From assembly GCF_003003995.1 (NCBI RefSeq), contig NZ_PVWF01000026.1:1-50768 (forward strand): DNA of 50,768 nucleotides, given 5' to 3'. Below, one piece after another: positions 42,417-50,768 of this stretch (its first letter is position 1; each line of letters begins with the position of its first letter). This DNA is from Pleurocapsa sp. CCALA 161. GTDB lineage: Bacteria; Cyanobacteriota; Cyanobacteriia; Cyanobacteriales; Xenococcaceae. Under the pieces are notes generated by a model. That model searched no databases. It worked only from the letters and a program-made list of their open reading frames with translations, and was not told the DNA's origin. The translations under genes and the position numbers were made by a program.

Positions 42417-42587
42417 TTAGCTAACAGCGTCTTTTGTTGAATCTATGGTTTTTTCTACGGCATTTTGCACTTTATCTACTCTTTCTTTGACTTCAGGAGG
42501 TTGATCGTCGGTAACTCGATCCATAGCTTCCTTAGCTTTTTTGCCATATTCGTCAGCCATTTTTTTTGATTTGTCTTCAGTACTCAT
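42417..42587 (-). CDS. Small charged helical peptide, CsbD/LEA-like (56 residues)
   Basis: A 56-residue frame, MSTEDKSKKMADEYGKKAKE followed by AMDRVTDDQPPEVKERVDKV, all hydrophilic, Lys/Glu/Asp-rich and amphipathic. AGGAA lies about nine bases upstream of the ATG, so a real start is likely. Composition resembles small cyanobacterial CsbD-like or LEA-like stress proteins that are induced by stress, but no family hit can be proven by eye. It is on the same strand as, and downstream of, the RCK channel gene. Confidence 0.65.
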   Translation of the reverse strand: MSTEDKSKKMADEYGKKAKEAMDRVTDDQPPEVKERVDKVQNAVEKTIDSTKDAVS

Positions 42588-42682
42588 AATTAGTATTCCT
42601 GGAAAAACTTAATATTTACTCTTGTGATCGTAAACAACTCTTATTTGCAGCTAATCTACCAAAAGCTATAATTTTCGCAAAA

Positions 42683-43741
42683 TTAGCCAATGCTCGAACC
42701 TCGATAGCGCATTTTGCTTTTCAGCTCATTAAATTGAGCGAATTGAGGAATATCACCATGATGTCCCATAACAATAACGGTATCTCCTGGTCTTAGCATA
42801 ACGCTGCGATCGGGATTTTTAATTACGGTTTTATCCTCGCGACGAATAGCAACAATAATAAAAGTACCTTTGCCTCGAACCTCTATATGACCAACGCTTT
42901 TATTAGCTAAAGCCGAACTTTTCTGAATCACTAATTCATCAATTTGAATATTAATTTGACTCAATAGTTCATCCAGATAATGGCGATCGCTTTTACTTTT
43001 GAGAAAATCCGTCGAGGTGGGACGAGTAATTAAATTTGCCATCCGCATACCGCCAATAATAGCGGGTAAAACTACTCGATCTGCTCCTGCTAGCTTCAAT
43101 TTCTTTTCTGTGCTGGGTAACTCTCCTCGTGAGAGAATGATTAAGTTTTGATTCAAGCCACGGGCTGTTAAGGTAATAAAGACATTGGCAGCATCATCTG
43201 GCAAGACTGTAGCTAAAACTCTAGCTTTTTTAATTCCAACAGATATTAACAAGTTTTCGTCAGTAGCATTGCCCATTGTAGCTAGGTAACCCAACTGTTC
43301 AGCTTTAGCAACGCGATCGCTTTCTCGATCAATAATCACAAACTTTTGGCGATCTTTGACCAGTTGTTGCACCATAATTTGCCCCATCCGCCCAAAACCA
43401 CAGATAATGGCGTGATTTTCTAAACCTTTGATCTCTCTATCCAGACGATGAGTATCCAAAGCCTTATTGATTTCTCCTTCTGCAACCATCTGTACAAAAC
43501 CTCCTACGATATACACTGCTGATGTTGTGCCAGCGATAATTACCATCATGGTAAAAATCTTTTCTGGCGGGGTTTCTAAAGGATGCACTTCTCCATAGCC
43601 CACACCAAAAATGGTAATCACTACCATGTAAATAGAGTCTAATAGCGTCCAGCCAAAAAGTGTGTAGCCAATTACTGCCGTGATCAGGGTGAGAACAAAA
43701 ATAATTGTTCCCGTCAGAATACGCTTAAACGAATCGTGCAT
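42683..43741 (-). CDS. Two-helix potassium channel with RCK (TrkA-N/TrkA-C) domain
   Basis: A 352-residue MthK-like channel. Two membrane helices flank a pore loop with filter VITIFGVGYGEVHP (GVGYGE instead of the usual TVGYGD). The RCK N-domain has the NAD-binding loop IICGFGRMGQIMVQQL and the acidic IIDRESDRVAK; the TrkA-C domain lies at about 265-335. It assembles as a tetramer and gates K+ in response to a nucleotide or ion. No ATPase partner nearby. Function is inferred from domains. Confidence 0.88.
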   Translation of the reverse strand: MHDSFKRILTGTIIFVLTLITAVIGYTLFGWTLLDSIYMVVITIFGVGYGEVHPLETPPEKIFTMMVIIAGTTSAVYIVGGFVQMVAEGEINKALDTHRLDREIKGLENHAIICGFGRMGQIMVQQLVKDRQKFVIIDRESDRVAKAEQLGYLATMGNATDENLLISVGIKKARVLATVLPDDAANVFITLTARGLNQNLIILSRGELPSTEKKLKLAGADRVVLPAIIGGMRMANLITRPTSTDFLKSKSDRHYLDELLSQINIQIDELVIQKSSALANKSVGHIEVRGKGTFIIVAIRREDKTVIKNPDRSVMLRPGDTVIVMGHHGDIPQFAQFNELKSKMRYRGSSIG

Positions 43742-44081
43742 ACTTTACTCTATTTGCTGTCTTGAAAAGTCTTGACTATATTGGCTATAGAACAAGAGTG
43801 AACTGTTATTTATCTAATCTCACCATTAGACTGATGGTATGTAGTAAAAAGTACTAAATACGTCCCAAGAAGATAAAGTTGAGCAATAGCTCGTATTTCT
43901 TCAAGTATCTTCAGCATATTTGGCGATCGCCTAGAAATATAAAAAAAGCTGATGTTATATTGATGATTATTTGACAAACTTGAAATTTAGCTTTAGCTGT
44001 TGATCTCCAACTAGTATCCTTTTATAAGGATTTTTGCAGACCTCTCTATTCCTCATTCTTCATCCCTCATCTTTATTAAAA
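43742..44081. other. Intergenic region upstream of sdhA
   Basis: A stretch of 340 bp without a gene, with one HIP1 site at about 43923. The sdhA frame itself runs on upstream to a TTG at 44034, but that extension crosses a pyrimidine-rich tract (cctctctattcctcattc...) and is not protein-like. Confidence 0.5.
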
Positions 44082-45992
44082 ATGCTCGATCCGAAAATTC
44101 CTACTGGTAGACTACAAGACAAATGGGACTACTATAAAGATCATTGCAAGTTAGTTAGTCCTGCTAACAAGAAAAAGCATACCATCTTAATTGTAGGAAC
44201 TGGTTTGGCTGGAGCTTCTGCTGCTGCCACCCTGGCGGAACTGGGTTACAACGTCAAAAGCTTTTGTATTCAAGATTCTCCCCGTCGCGCCCATAGTATT
44301 GCAGCCCAAGGGGGCATTAACGGCGCGAAAAACTATCCTAATGATGGGGATACCGTCTGGCGATTGTTTTACGACACCATTAAAGGGGGTGACTATCGTT
44401 CCCGCGAGGCGAATGTATATCGCTTGGCACAGATTAGTAATCAGATCATCGATCAGTGTGTGGCGCAGGGTGTTCCTTTTGCGAGAGAATATGGTGGACT
44501 GTTAGCCAATCGCTCTTTTGGTGGGGCGCAGGTATCCCGTACTTTTTATGCTCAAGGACAAACGGGACAACAACTTTTATTAGGGGCATATAGCGCCATG
44601 TCACGCCAAATTTCTGAAGAGAAGATCGAAATGTTTCCTCGTCGAGAAATGCTTGATTTGGTCTTAGTTGAGGGCAAAGCCAGGGGCATTATTGTTCGCA
44701 ACCTGGTTACAGGAGCAATAGAACGCTACGCAGGAGATGCGGTACTGCTATGTACTGGAGGTTACAGTAATGTCTATTATCTTTCGACTAATGCCCGTAA
44801 CTCAAACGTAACTGCTGCTTGGCGATGCTACAAACGAGGGGCTTTATTTGCTAATCCTTGCTATACCCAGATTCATCCTACCTGTATTCCTGTATCGGGT
44901 TCTTATCAATCTAAGCTCACTTTAATGAGTGAAGGGTTACGCAATGATGGGCGGGTATGGGTGCCAAAACAGCCAGGAGATCGGCGCAATCCCAGTCAAA
45001 TTCCTGAAGCAGAAAGAGATTATTATCTAGAAACTCGTTATCCTAGCTTTGGTAATCTTGTCCCCCGTGATGTAGCTTCCCGCAACGCCAAACAAGTTAC
45101 AGATGAAGGCAGAGGCGTTGGCGAAACTGGATTGGCAGTATATTTAGACTTTCGAGATGCGATCGCTAAATTAGGCAAGGAGTTAATTGCCGAACGTTAT
45201 GGCAATCTCTTTGATATGTACCAACGTATCACGGGAGAAAATCCTTACGAAGTCCCGATGCGCATCTATCCCGCCGTTCACTACATTATGGGTGGGTTGT
45301 GGGTAGATTATAACCTAATGAGTACTATCCCTGGTTTGCACGTTTTAGGCGAGGCAAATTTTTCCGATCACGGAGCAAATCGTCTTGGTGCAAGTGCCTT
45401 AATGCAAGGATTATCTGATGGCTATTTTGTGATTCCCTACACTTTAGGTAACTACATCGCGACGACGGATCTTCCTCCTGTAGAGTTAACTCATCCTGCT
45501 TTTGAAGAGGCAGAAGCGACGGTTAATACTAAAGTTAATAAACTGTTAAGTATTAAGGGAAACAAGACGGTAACAGAGTTTCATCGTCAATTAGGTCATA
45601 TTCTTTGGAATTATGTAGGAATGTCAAGGGATCGAGCAGGGTTAGAAAATGCGATCGCCCAAATAAGCGAATTAAGACAGGAATACTGGCAAAATGTCAC
45701 GATTCCTCAAGATCAGCATACTTTTAATAAACACCTAGAATTTGCGGGGAGGGTTGCTGATTTCTTAGAATTGGGAGAACTAATGGCGCGGGATGCTTTG
45801 GATCGAGATGAATCCTGTGGCGCACATTTTCGCGAAGAATGTCAAACCTCAGAAGGAGAAGCCCTGCGTAATGATGAGCATTATGCTTATGTTGCAGCAT
45901 GGCAATATCAAGGAGATGAGCAAACTCCTGTATTACACCAAGAAAAGCTGACATTTGACAATGTTGAATTAACTCAACGCAGTTATAAATAA
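44082..45992 (+). CDS. sdhA: Succinate dehydrogenase/fumarate reductase flavoprotein subunit
   Basis: A 636-residue flavoprotein that oxidises succinate to fumarate and feeds electrons into the quinone pool. FAD-binding Rossmann motif is [17 protein letters not shown], the covalent-FAD His is in [14 protein letters not shown], and further FAD contacts are ALLCTGG-like [15 protein letters not shown] and [23 protein letters not shown]. The ATG at 44082 (MLDPKIPTG) is the usual cyanobacterial start. sdhB is not adjacent, which is normal in cyanobacteria. Monocistronic. Confidence 0.94.
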   Translation: MLDPKIPTGRLQDKWDYYKDHCKLVSPANKKKHTILIVGTGLAGASAAATLAELGYNVKSFCIQDSPRRAHSIAAQGGINGAKNYPNDGDTVWRLFYDTIKGGDYRSREANVYRLAQISNQIIDQCVAQGVPFAREYGGLLANRSFGGAQVSRTFYAQGQTGQQLLLGAYSAMSRQISEEKIEMFPRREMLDLVLVEGKARGIIVRNLVTGAIERYAGDAVLLCTGGYSNVYYLSTNARNSNVTAAWRCYKRGALFANPCYTQIHPTCIPVSGSYQSKLTLMSEGLRNDGRVWVPKQPGDRRNPSQIPEAERDYYLETRYPSFGNLVPRDVASRNAKQVTDEGRGVGETGLAVYLDFRDAIAKLGKELIAERYGNLFDMYQRITGENPYEVPMRIYPAVHYIMGGLWVDYNLMSTIPGLHVLGEANFSDHGANRLGASALMQGLSDGYFVIPYTLGNYIATTDLPPVELTHPAFEEAEATVNTKVNKLLSIKGNKTVTEFHRQLGHILWNYVGMSRDRAGLENAIAQISELRQEYWQNVTIPQDQHTFNKHLEFAGRVADFLELGELMARDALDRDESCGAHFREECQTSEGEALRNDEHYAYVAAWQYQGDEQTPVLHQEKLTFDNVELTQRSYK

Positions 45993-46066
45993 AGGAATCG
46001 TCTAAACAAGTGACAAGTAACGAGTTTTAAGAAATGTCTTAACGTTCGCACGTAATCCAATACCAT

Positions 46067-47164
46067 TTATAGTGGCAATTCCCAACCCAGCTTAGAGGAA
46101 AAATTACCGTCTTTGTTAAGATCGGCATCTAAACCAATTGAACCCAGTCTAGTTTTAGCTTTCCAAAAGGCACTCCCACTGGTAAATTGAGTATCCTCAT
46201 CAAGATTTGCTTTGACTCCCATCAGACCTAAAGATGATTTTGCGCCTAGCTTAATACTACCTCCTGTAAAGGTATTGGTTTGATCGAACTGACCGCTCAC
46301 TCCAATATTTGAGCCAAACAAAAGATTGGCATCCCAGGAGGCATCAACGCCATTAAATTTGGTTTCGCGATCGAGTTTGATATTGGCTTGAAAAGAACCA
46401 ATTAAGGCTTGGGAATTAATTTTGACGTTACCACCCGTAAAGTTAGTCTCGCGATCAAAGTTACCTTTTACTGCTAATGAAGCAACTGATGTATGAGCAT
46501 TCCACGCTGCATTTCCCCCCGTAAAGTTAGTCTCGCGATCAAAATTTCCTCGGACAGTCATAGCACCCAAACTCGTTTGAGCATTCCATGTTGCATTTCC
46601 ACCATTAAAAGCTATCTTGTCATTAAAATTTCCCTTAACAGCTAGAGAGCCTAAAGGAGTATTGGCTTGCCAAGTAGTAGTAGCTTGAATTGGTTTAATC
46701 TGATGATCTAGATTGATTGATAAATCAACTAAACCAAGAGCAGTAGTAGTTGACACAGAGGCTTTTCCTTTAGTCAAGTGCGCCGAGGAATTAAAATTAC
46801 CGTCTAGCTTCATTAAACCTAATTTGGTTTGACTTTGCCATGAAGCAACTCCTGCTTTAAAAGACGAATCTTGAGCAGAATCATAGTTATCAAAGTCTGG
46901 TAATCTAGAATTGCTGTCCTGTAGTTGGATAGTTATGGGGAGTAGGCTGTCCAATAATAGAGGATTTTGCTCAAAGTTATTATTGGTAGTAACAGAGTGC
47001 CAAGGGGAATGAACCTTAGCGTTCAGGTGTTTATTTGTTAAAAACTCAAATTGTTGCCTAGGTTTGCTTGATGTTGGCTGTTCAGATGCCAAAACCTGAG
47101 TAGGTAGCAATATGCTTAAGGATATTCCCAAAAGTAGCTTGGTTTTGGTTACAGTTATCCGCAT
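46067..47164 (-). CDS. Exported protein built of 28-residue beta repeats
   Basis: A 365-residue protein with a signal (LLLGISLSILLPTQVLA, cleaved after about residue 27) and a linker to about residue 100. From residue 102 to the end there are nine 28-29-residue repeats and a half unit. The consensus is FTGGNAxWNAxTxLGSLxVKGNFDRETN, with alternating hydrophobic residues and a Trp or similar at position 8. Each unit could form two beta-strands. The end is GWELPL. I do not recognise the family; an outer-membrane barrel or extracellular beta-solenoid is inferred. No operon partner. Confidence 0.8.
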   Translation of the reverse strand: MRITVTKTKLLLGISLSILLPTQVLASEQPTSSKPRQQFEFLTNKHLNAKVHSPWHSVTTNNNFEQNPLLLDSLLPITIQLQDSNSRLPDFDNYDSAQDSSFKAGVASWQSQTKLGLMKLDGNFNSSAHLTKGKASVSTTTALGLVDLSINLDHQIKPIQATTTWQANTPLGSLAVKGNFNDKIAFNGGNATWNAQTSLGAMTVRGNFDRETNFTGGNAAWNAHTSVASLAVKGNFDRETNFTGGNVKINSQALIGSFQANIKLDRETKFNGVDASWDANLLFGSNIGVSGQFDQTNTFTGGSIKLGAKSSLGLMGVKANLDEDTQFTSGSAFWKAKTRLGSIGLDADLNKDGNFSSKLGWELPL

Positions 47165-47460
47165 ATATATTTATATATTTCTAGTTTTAGAGAAGAAGTT
47201 TAATAATTAAAATTTTTATAAATGAGTTGTATATACCTGTCTATCTTATCTTTTTTAAAGACTGACTGGCAGCGATCACCTCCCCCAAAATGCTATTTTA
47301 TGCAACTATCTTTGACTTAGTCAAATAGGTTTCTTTTTTGATTTAAAACGAGGTATAAATGTCCTGTGGCAAAATGGTGGCTTGATGTATTCTTCCCCTT
47401 TCCGCTAACCTGGTTCTGAGTCTTATTAAGAGTTTTGTGGAAAAAAGTAATAAAGTAGTT

Positions 47461-48564
47461 ATGTTGACGCAAATAAATTTAAAGCTAATTTCTATAGCCA
47501 TCATTGTACTTTTACTAATTGGTAGTTGTAGCAACAAGACAGCTGAAAATAGCCAGGCTCAAGATAATACGGCACAGACAGAAGAAACAATAGAGCCTCC
47601 CCAAGAAACTGGCATGATTAAAAGCCGCTTAAATATAGTCAAAAGTAGGGGGAAACTAATTTGTGGCGTTAATGGACAGCTACCTGGATTTAGTTCTGTT
47701 AATGAAAAGGGTGAATATTCAGGCATGGACGTAGATCTATGTCGTGCAGTAGCAGCAGCCATTTTTGATTACCCTAGCAAGGTAGAGTATAAAGAACTTG
47801 ATACAGAGGCGCGTTTTCTAGCGGTGCAGTCAGGAGAAATAGATTTGTTGAGTCGCAATACTACCTGGACATTAAGTCGCGATACTTCAGGGGGGATGGA
47901 ATTTGCACCGACAACTTTTTATGATGGTCAAGGAATATTAGTCACAACCGACAGCGAAATTGAAGAACTAGAGGACTTAGACGGAAAATCAGTCTGTGTA
48001 CTAGCAGGAACAACCAACCAGCAGAATCTAGCCGATAATATGCGCCAATTAGGGTTGAATTATGCGCCTGTAGTGCTACAAGATGCTAATATGTTATTTA
48101 CAGCTTACCAAGAGGGACGTTGTGAAGCTGCCACCAGCGATCGCTCTCAATTAACTGTTGGTCGTGCGGGATTAAATAAACCTGATGATCATCAAGTGTT
48201 AGAGGTGGTATTGTCAAAAGAACCTTTAGGACCTGTAGTATTAGATGGCGATTCCCAGTGGTTTGATGTCGTCAAATGGGTAATTTATGCCATGATTGAA
48301 GCGGAAGAGTTGGAGATCAATTCACAAAACGTAACCAGCTTTGCACGTACCAAAGATCCTCAAATTAGGCGTTTCTTGGGCCTCGAAGGAACTTTTGGCG
48401 AAGATATGGGATTATCGAATGATTTTGTCCAGAGAATTATCAAGCACGTGGGCAATTATGACGAGGTTTATGAGCGTAATATTGGACTACCTTTTGATTT
48501 AGAAAGGGGTCAAAATGCCCTTTGGACTGATGGTGGCTTAATATATTCTCCTCCTTTTAAATAG
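47461..48564 (+). CDS. Amino acid ABC transporter substrate-binding lipoprotein
   Basis: A 367-residue solute-binding protein, family 3, of the BztA/AapJ type for acidic or general amino acids. The frame starts earlier at a GTG (47437), but the ATG at 47461 gives a proper lipoprotein signal (LISIAIIVLLLIGSC with lipobox LIGSC). Family segments: LICGVNGQLPGFSS, GMDVDLCRAVAAAIF, LAVQSGEIDLLSRNTTWTLSRD, YDGQGILV and VCVLAGTTNQQNLADN. No permease or ATPase gene follows, so it is an orphan or works with a transporter elsewhere. Confidence 0.9.
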   Translation: MLTQINLKLISIAIIVLLLIGSCSNKTAENSQAQDNTAQTEETIEPPQETGMIKSRLNIVKSRGKLICGVNGQLPGFSSVNEKGEYSGMDVDLCRAVAAAIFDYPSKVEYKELDTEARFLAVQSGEIDLLSRNTTWTLSRDTSGGMEFAPTTFYDGQGILVTTDSEIEELEDLDGKSVCVLAGTTNQQNLADNMRQLGLNYAPVVLQDANMLFTAYQEGRCEAATSDRSQLTVGRAGLNKPDDHQVLEVVLSKEPLGPVVLDGDSQWFDVVKWVIYAMIEAEELEINSQNVTSFARTKDPQIRRFLGLEGTFGEDMGLSNDFVQRIIKHVGNYDEVYERNIGLPFDLERGQNALWTDGGLIYSPPFK

Positions 48565-48650
48565 ATTTTTGTCTGCTCCTAAAAAATTGATTTGACAATT
48601 TTGGGAGTCAAATCACTTCTGTTACACCAATCATTTACACACATATACTT

Positions 48651-48746
48651 AATACTTACCTCGTATTTTCTTGACGCTTCTGCTTTAGAACCATCTGGTC
48701 GAACAAATACCACTACCCGTTTGCGTAAATCAATACTGTAAGTTAT
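48651..48746 (-). pseudogene. IS630-type transposase, N-terminal remnant
   Basis: On the minus strand the frame reads TYSIDLRKRVVVFVRPDGSK then AEASRKYEVS, the typical first helix-turn-helix part of IS630/Tc1-type transposases (YSLDLRxRVxxFVxxGGSKAEAxRxFxVS). The start codon has decayed (ATA) and the similarity stops after about 32 residues; the frame continues a further 24 codons to a stop without recognisable content. It abuts the truncated TonB receptor, so the transposon probably brought about that deletion. Confidence 0.65.
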
Positions 48747-48749
48747 TTG

Positions 48750-50027
48750 TCATCGGGGAATTTACCATTAGCGCGATCGCTCATAATATGATTCTATGAC
48801 GAAACCAGAACCGAACTCTATCTCGATCATCGTTTTAATCGGAATTTATCTCTGCGTTCTGCCTTACGTTATGCTGTCTCTACAGAAGATGGGCCAGGTG
48901 CTACAGTACAGATTGATGGGCCATCACAAGACGATCGCAATTTTCCCGTCTCAACTAATAGCGGTTATCAATTCTATGAAACCTTTACTTTCCAAAATGA
49001 TTTAATTGGTAAGTTTAAGACTGGTTCAGTAGAGCATCAAGTTTTGTTTGGTTTGGAATACTATCGTGGTTTCAACACCTTTGAAGGAGGATTTAGAGGG
49101 GGAGATACGATTGATATTTTCAATCCTTCAACTGATTTTAACTTTCCCGCTCCATTTGAATCTTTTGGATTGTTTGAAGATCGCGAAAATTCTTTTGGCG
49201 TTTATTTACAAGATCAAATTAGCCTCCTAAAAAATCTTAAACTGGTTGTCGGTGGACGGTTTGATACTTATAACTTAGAAAGTAGTGTTGACGGCGAAAT
49301 TACCGAAACGGAAGCCGATGCCTTTTCGCCTCGCGTTGGTTTAGTTTACCAACCCATTGAACCAATTTCTCTTTATGCTAGTTATACGCGATCGTTTACT
49401 CCTGCAAGTGGTAGGAGTGCTAATAACGAACCTTTCGATCCTCAGCGAGGTACGGGTTACGAGATTGGGGTTAAAACGGAAATTATCAAAAATCGTCTAT
49501 CTTCCACCTTAGCTTTCTACGATACAACCCTGACTAATGTTCTGACTACCGATCCGGGAAATAATTTATTTGAAATACAAACAGGAGAGCAAAACAGCCA
49601 AGGAATCGAATTAGATATTGCTGGGGAAATTTTGCCTGGCTGGAGTATTTTTGCAGGTTACGCCTATACTGATGCCAAAGTTACTGAAGACAATACTGTT
49701 CCTGTAGGAAATCGTTTAGAAAGTGCGCCAGAGCATGATTTTAATTTATGGACAGCCTACACCATCCCAAAAGGTAGTTTAGCGGGGTTGGGATTTGGCG
49801 CAGGCATTTTTTATCTCAGCGAAAGCCCAGGAGATTTAGACAATTCTTTCTTTCTTGATGAATATACTCGCGTGGATGCTGCGCTTTACTACGAAAGAGC
49901 TAACTTTAAAGCAACACTCAACTTTAAAAACCTTTTTGATGTCAGCTATTTTGAAGGATCTGGTCGCGAAGAAATTACACCAGGTGATCCGTTTACGTTA
50001 CTGGGTAATATTTCAGTAAATTTCTAA
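48750..50027 (+). pseudogene. TonB-dependent siderophore receptor, 5'-truncated
   Basis: The last about 420 residues of a FhuA/IutA-like outer-membrane barrel. The frame is open from 48792 (FYDETRTELYLDHRFNRNLS) and can be followed back through an in-frame TGA at 48789 to SSGNLPLARSL at 48750, where it meets the IS630 scrap. From 49044 the barrel is complete: EYYRGFNTFEGGF, LVVGGRFDTYNLES, LYASYTRSFTPASG and the C-terminal signature GDPFTLLGNISVNF ending in Phe. The plug domain and TonB box are missing, so it should not transport. Confidence 0.85.
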
Positions 50028-50028
50028 T

Positions 50029-50694
50029 TTAAAACTCCACTGCAATTGTTCCTGAAATAGTAAAAGGCGCACCTGGATCTACACTCAACCGAGAACCAGA
50101 ATTACTAAACGGTGATGAGGAGAAATAGTCAATATTAAACAGGTTTTCAATGTTTAATTGAGTGCGCCAATTGTTACGTTCGTAAAACAGAGCAGCATCG
50201 GTACGGAAATAACCAGGTAAAGTATAAGTATTATCTAAATCTCCAGAGCGATCGCTTAAATACAAAAATCCCAAACCAAATCCCAAGCCTTCTAGATTTC
50301 CTTGTTGCAGTTCATAAGTCGTCCAGAGAGTAAACTGGTTATCGGGTACATTCGCTAGATCGTTGCCAACAGGAATGGTATTATCTTCACTGACAAAAGC
50401 ATCGAGATAGGTATAGCCAGCAGTAATATTCCAACCAGGTAAGATTTCCCCGTCTAAATTCAATTCAATTCCACGACTGGCTAATTCTCCTGTTTGTACT
50501 GAGAGAAGAGGATTGTCTGGATCTTCTGTCAAGACATTTTGTTTACGTAGATCGAAAGCAGCAAAAGTAGCACTAAGTTGCTTGGCTACATCTGCCTTCA
50601 CCCCAACTTCAAACTGTCTTCCTGTTTCAGGATCGAAGGTTGGGCTGGAAACTTCAGGAGAACTAGGAACAAAGGAAGTGGTATAGGAAGCGTC
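50029..50694 (-). CDS. TonB-dependent siderophore receptor, C-terminal part
   Basis: The last about 220 residues of a second TonB-dependent receptor on the opposite strand, with YTTSFVPSS (about 50690), GIELNLDGEILPGWNITAGY, VSEDNTIPVGN, YERNNWRTQLNIENLFN and the terminal PFTISGTIAVEF. Its stop lies one base from the stop of the neighbour, and the two share strong similarity, so they are inverted relatives. Homology ends near 50694 and the frame meets a stop by about 50745, so this copy is also interrupted or continues beyond an insertion outside the window. Confidence 0.85.
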   Translation of the reverse strand, partial: DASYTTSFVPSSPEVSSPTFDPETGRQFEVGVKADVAKQLSATFAAFDLRKQNVLTEDPDNPLLSVQTGELASRGIELNLDGEILPGWNITAGYTYLDAFVSEDNTIPVGNDLANVPDNQFTLWTTYELQQGNLEGLGFGLGFLYLSDRSGDLDNTYTLPGYFRTDAALFYERNNWRTQLNIENLFNIDYFSSSPFSNSGSRLSVDPGAPFTISGTIAVEF

Positions 50695-50768
50695 AATTAC
50701 TGCACCGACAAGCGGATGCAGCTTGTAACTACACCAAATGATGCGTTACGTTCGGACGATTGACAAGA
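50695..50768. other. Non-receptor sequence at window edge, possible insertion end
   Basis: The last 74 bases do not continue the receptor. They hold the palindrome acaagc-ggatgca-gcttgt (50708-50726) and two adjacent ATG codons at 50738 and 50741 that open a plus-strand frame MMRYVRTIDK running off the window. This could be the start of a transposon gene, but too little is visible to name it. Confidence 0.4.

Noticed and set aside
44041-44080. Pyrimidine-rich tcattc/tcatcc tract before sdhA and its purine-rich counterpart near 42245
   Set aside because: These look like generic cyanobacterial low-complexity repeats; there is no evidence that they have a function here.
44034-44081. Upstream extension of sdhA from a TTG
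   Set aside because: The added residues come from a pyrimidine-rich tract and are unlike the family; the ATG at 44082 fits.
48796-49005. 69-residue plus-strand frame starting MTKPEPNSIS
   Set aside because: It is in the wrong frame. The neighbouring frame encodes recognisable TonB receptor barrel sequence (ELYLDHRFNRNLS).
1-50768. tRNA or rRNA genes
   Set aside because: I looked for the T-loop pattern (gttcgaatc-like) with flanking acceptor arms and for rRNA-like segments and saw none.

Overview
The window comes from a phycoerythrin-containing cyanobacterium. The evidence is the dense scatter of HIP1 octamers (gcgatcgc), a phycoerythrin rod-linker and lyase operon in the order cpeC-cpeD-cpeE-cpeS-cpeT-cpeR, a solanesyl diphosphate synthase gene next to murI, a DesA acyl-lipid desaturase and several families restricted to cyanobacteria. 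The sequence alone does not settle the genus. A unicellular or pleurocapsalean-type cyanobacterium is a guess.

Layout. 1-3.8 kb: tail of an envelope or exopolysaccharide cluster (two GT4 glycosyltransferases around a secreted parallel beta-helix lipoprotein). 3.8-8.0 kb: PcrA helicase carrying a 34-bp palindromic repeat inside its reading frame, a GNAT gene with two internal deletions, an Uma2-type gene and a methyltransferase. 8.2-14.6 kb: Na+/H+ antiporter, cell-wall amidase, glutamate racemase, a nested palindromic element and prenyl synthase. 14.7-16.9 kb: a lipoprotein, then an ECF sigma / putative membrane anti-sigma / Spy-CpxP-like envelope-stress module. 17.0-20.4 kb: GT2, a lumenal or periplasmic protein and a ribbon-helix-helix/coiled-coil/membrane-tail protein with internal 198-bp repeats.

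20.6-27.2 kb is the phycobilisome region, all on the minus strand. Three rod linkers (CpeC, CpeD, CpeE) are followed by a free-standing CpcD-domain protein, two CpcS/T-type chromophore lyases (CpeS, CpeT) and the activator CpeR. Stem-loops lie in two of the intercistronic gaps, and a palindrome sits just upstream of cpeC. A second unit upstream pairs an unrecognised protein with another CpcS/CpeS-family lyase. The phycoerythrin subunit genes cpeBA are not in the window.

27.4-37.1 kb: HAD phosphatase, MsrP, GST, class II aldolase with a clear terminator, a Crp/Fnr regulator divergent from an ArgRS-like protein without catalytic domain, GT2, KtrB and DesA. 37.2-48.6 kb: GIY-YIG protein, a long PRiA4/ORF3-domain protein (also holding the 34-bp repeat), a small membrane protein, a GH10 xylanase-like enzyme, a 56-residue stress-type peptide, an RCK potassium channel, SdhA, a secreted protein made of 28-residue repeats, and an amino-acid-binding lipoprotein. 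48.6-50.8 kb is a degenerate accessory patch: the N-terminal scrap of an IS630-type transposase abuts a 5'-truncated TonB-dependent receptor, which converges on a second receptor that also loses homology near the window edge.

The candidates most likely to be undescribed are the CpcD-only protein and RNA stem-loops of the cpe operon, the unknown partner of the CpcS-like lyase, the 28-residue repeat protein, the RHH-coiled-coil-membrane protein, and the 34-bp repeat that tolerates insertion in coding frames.
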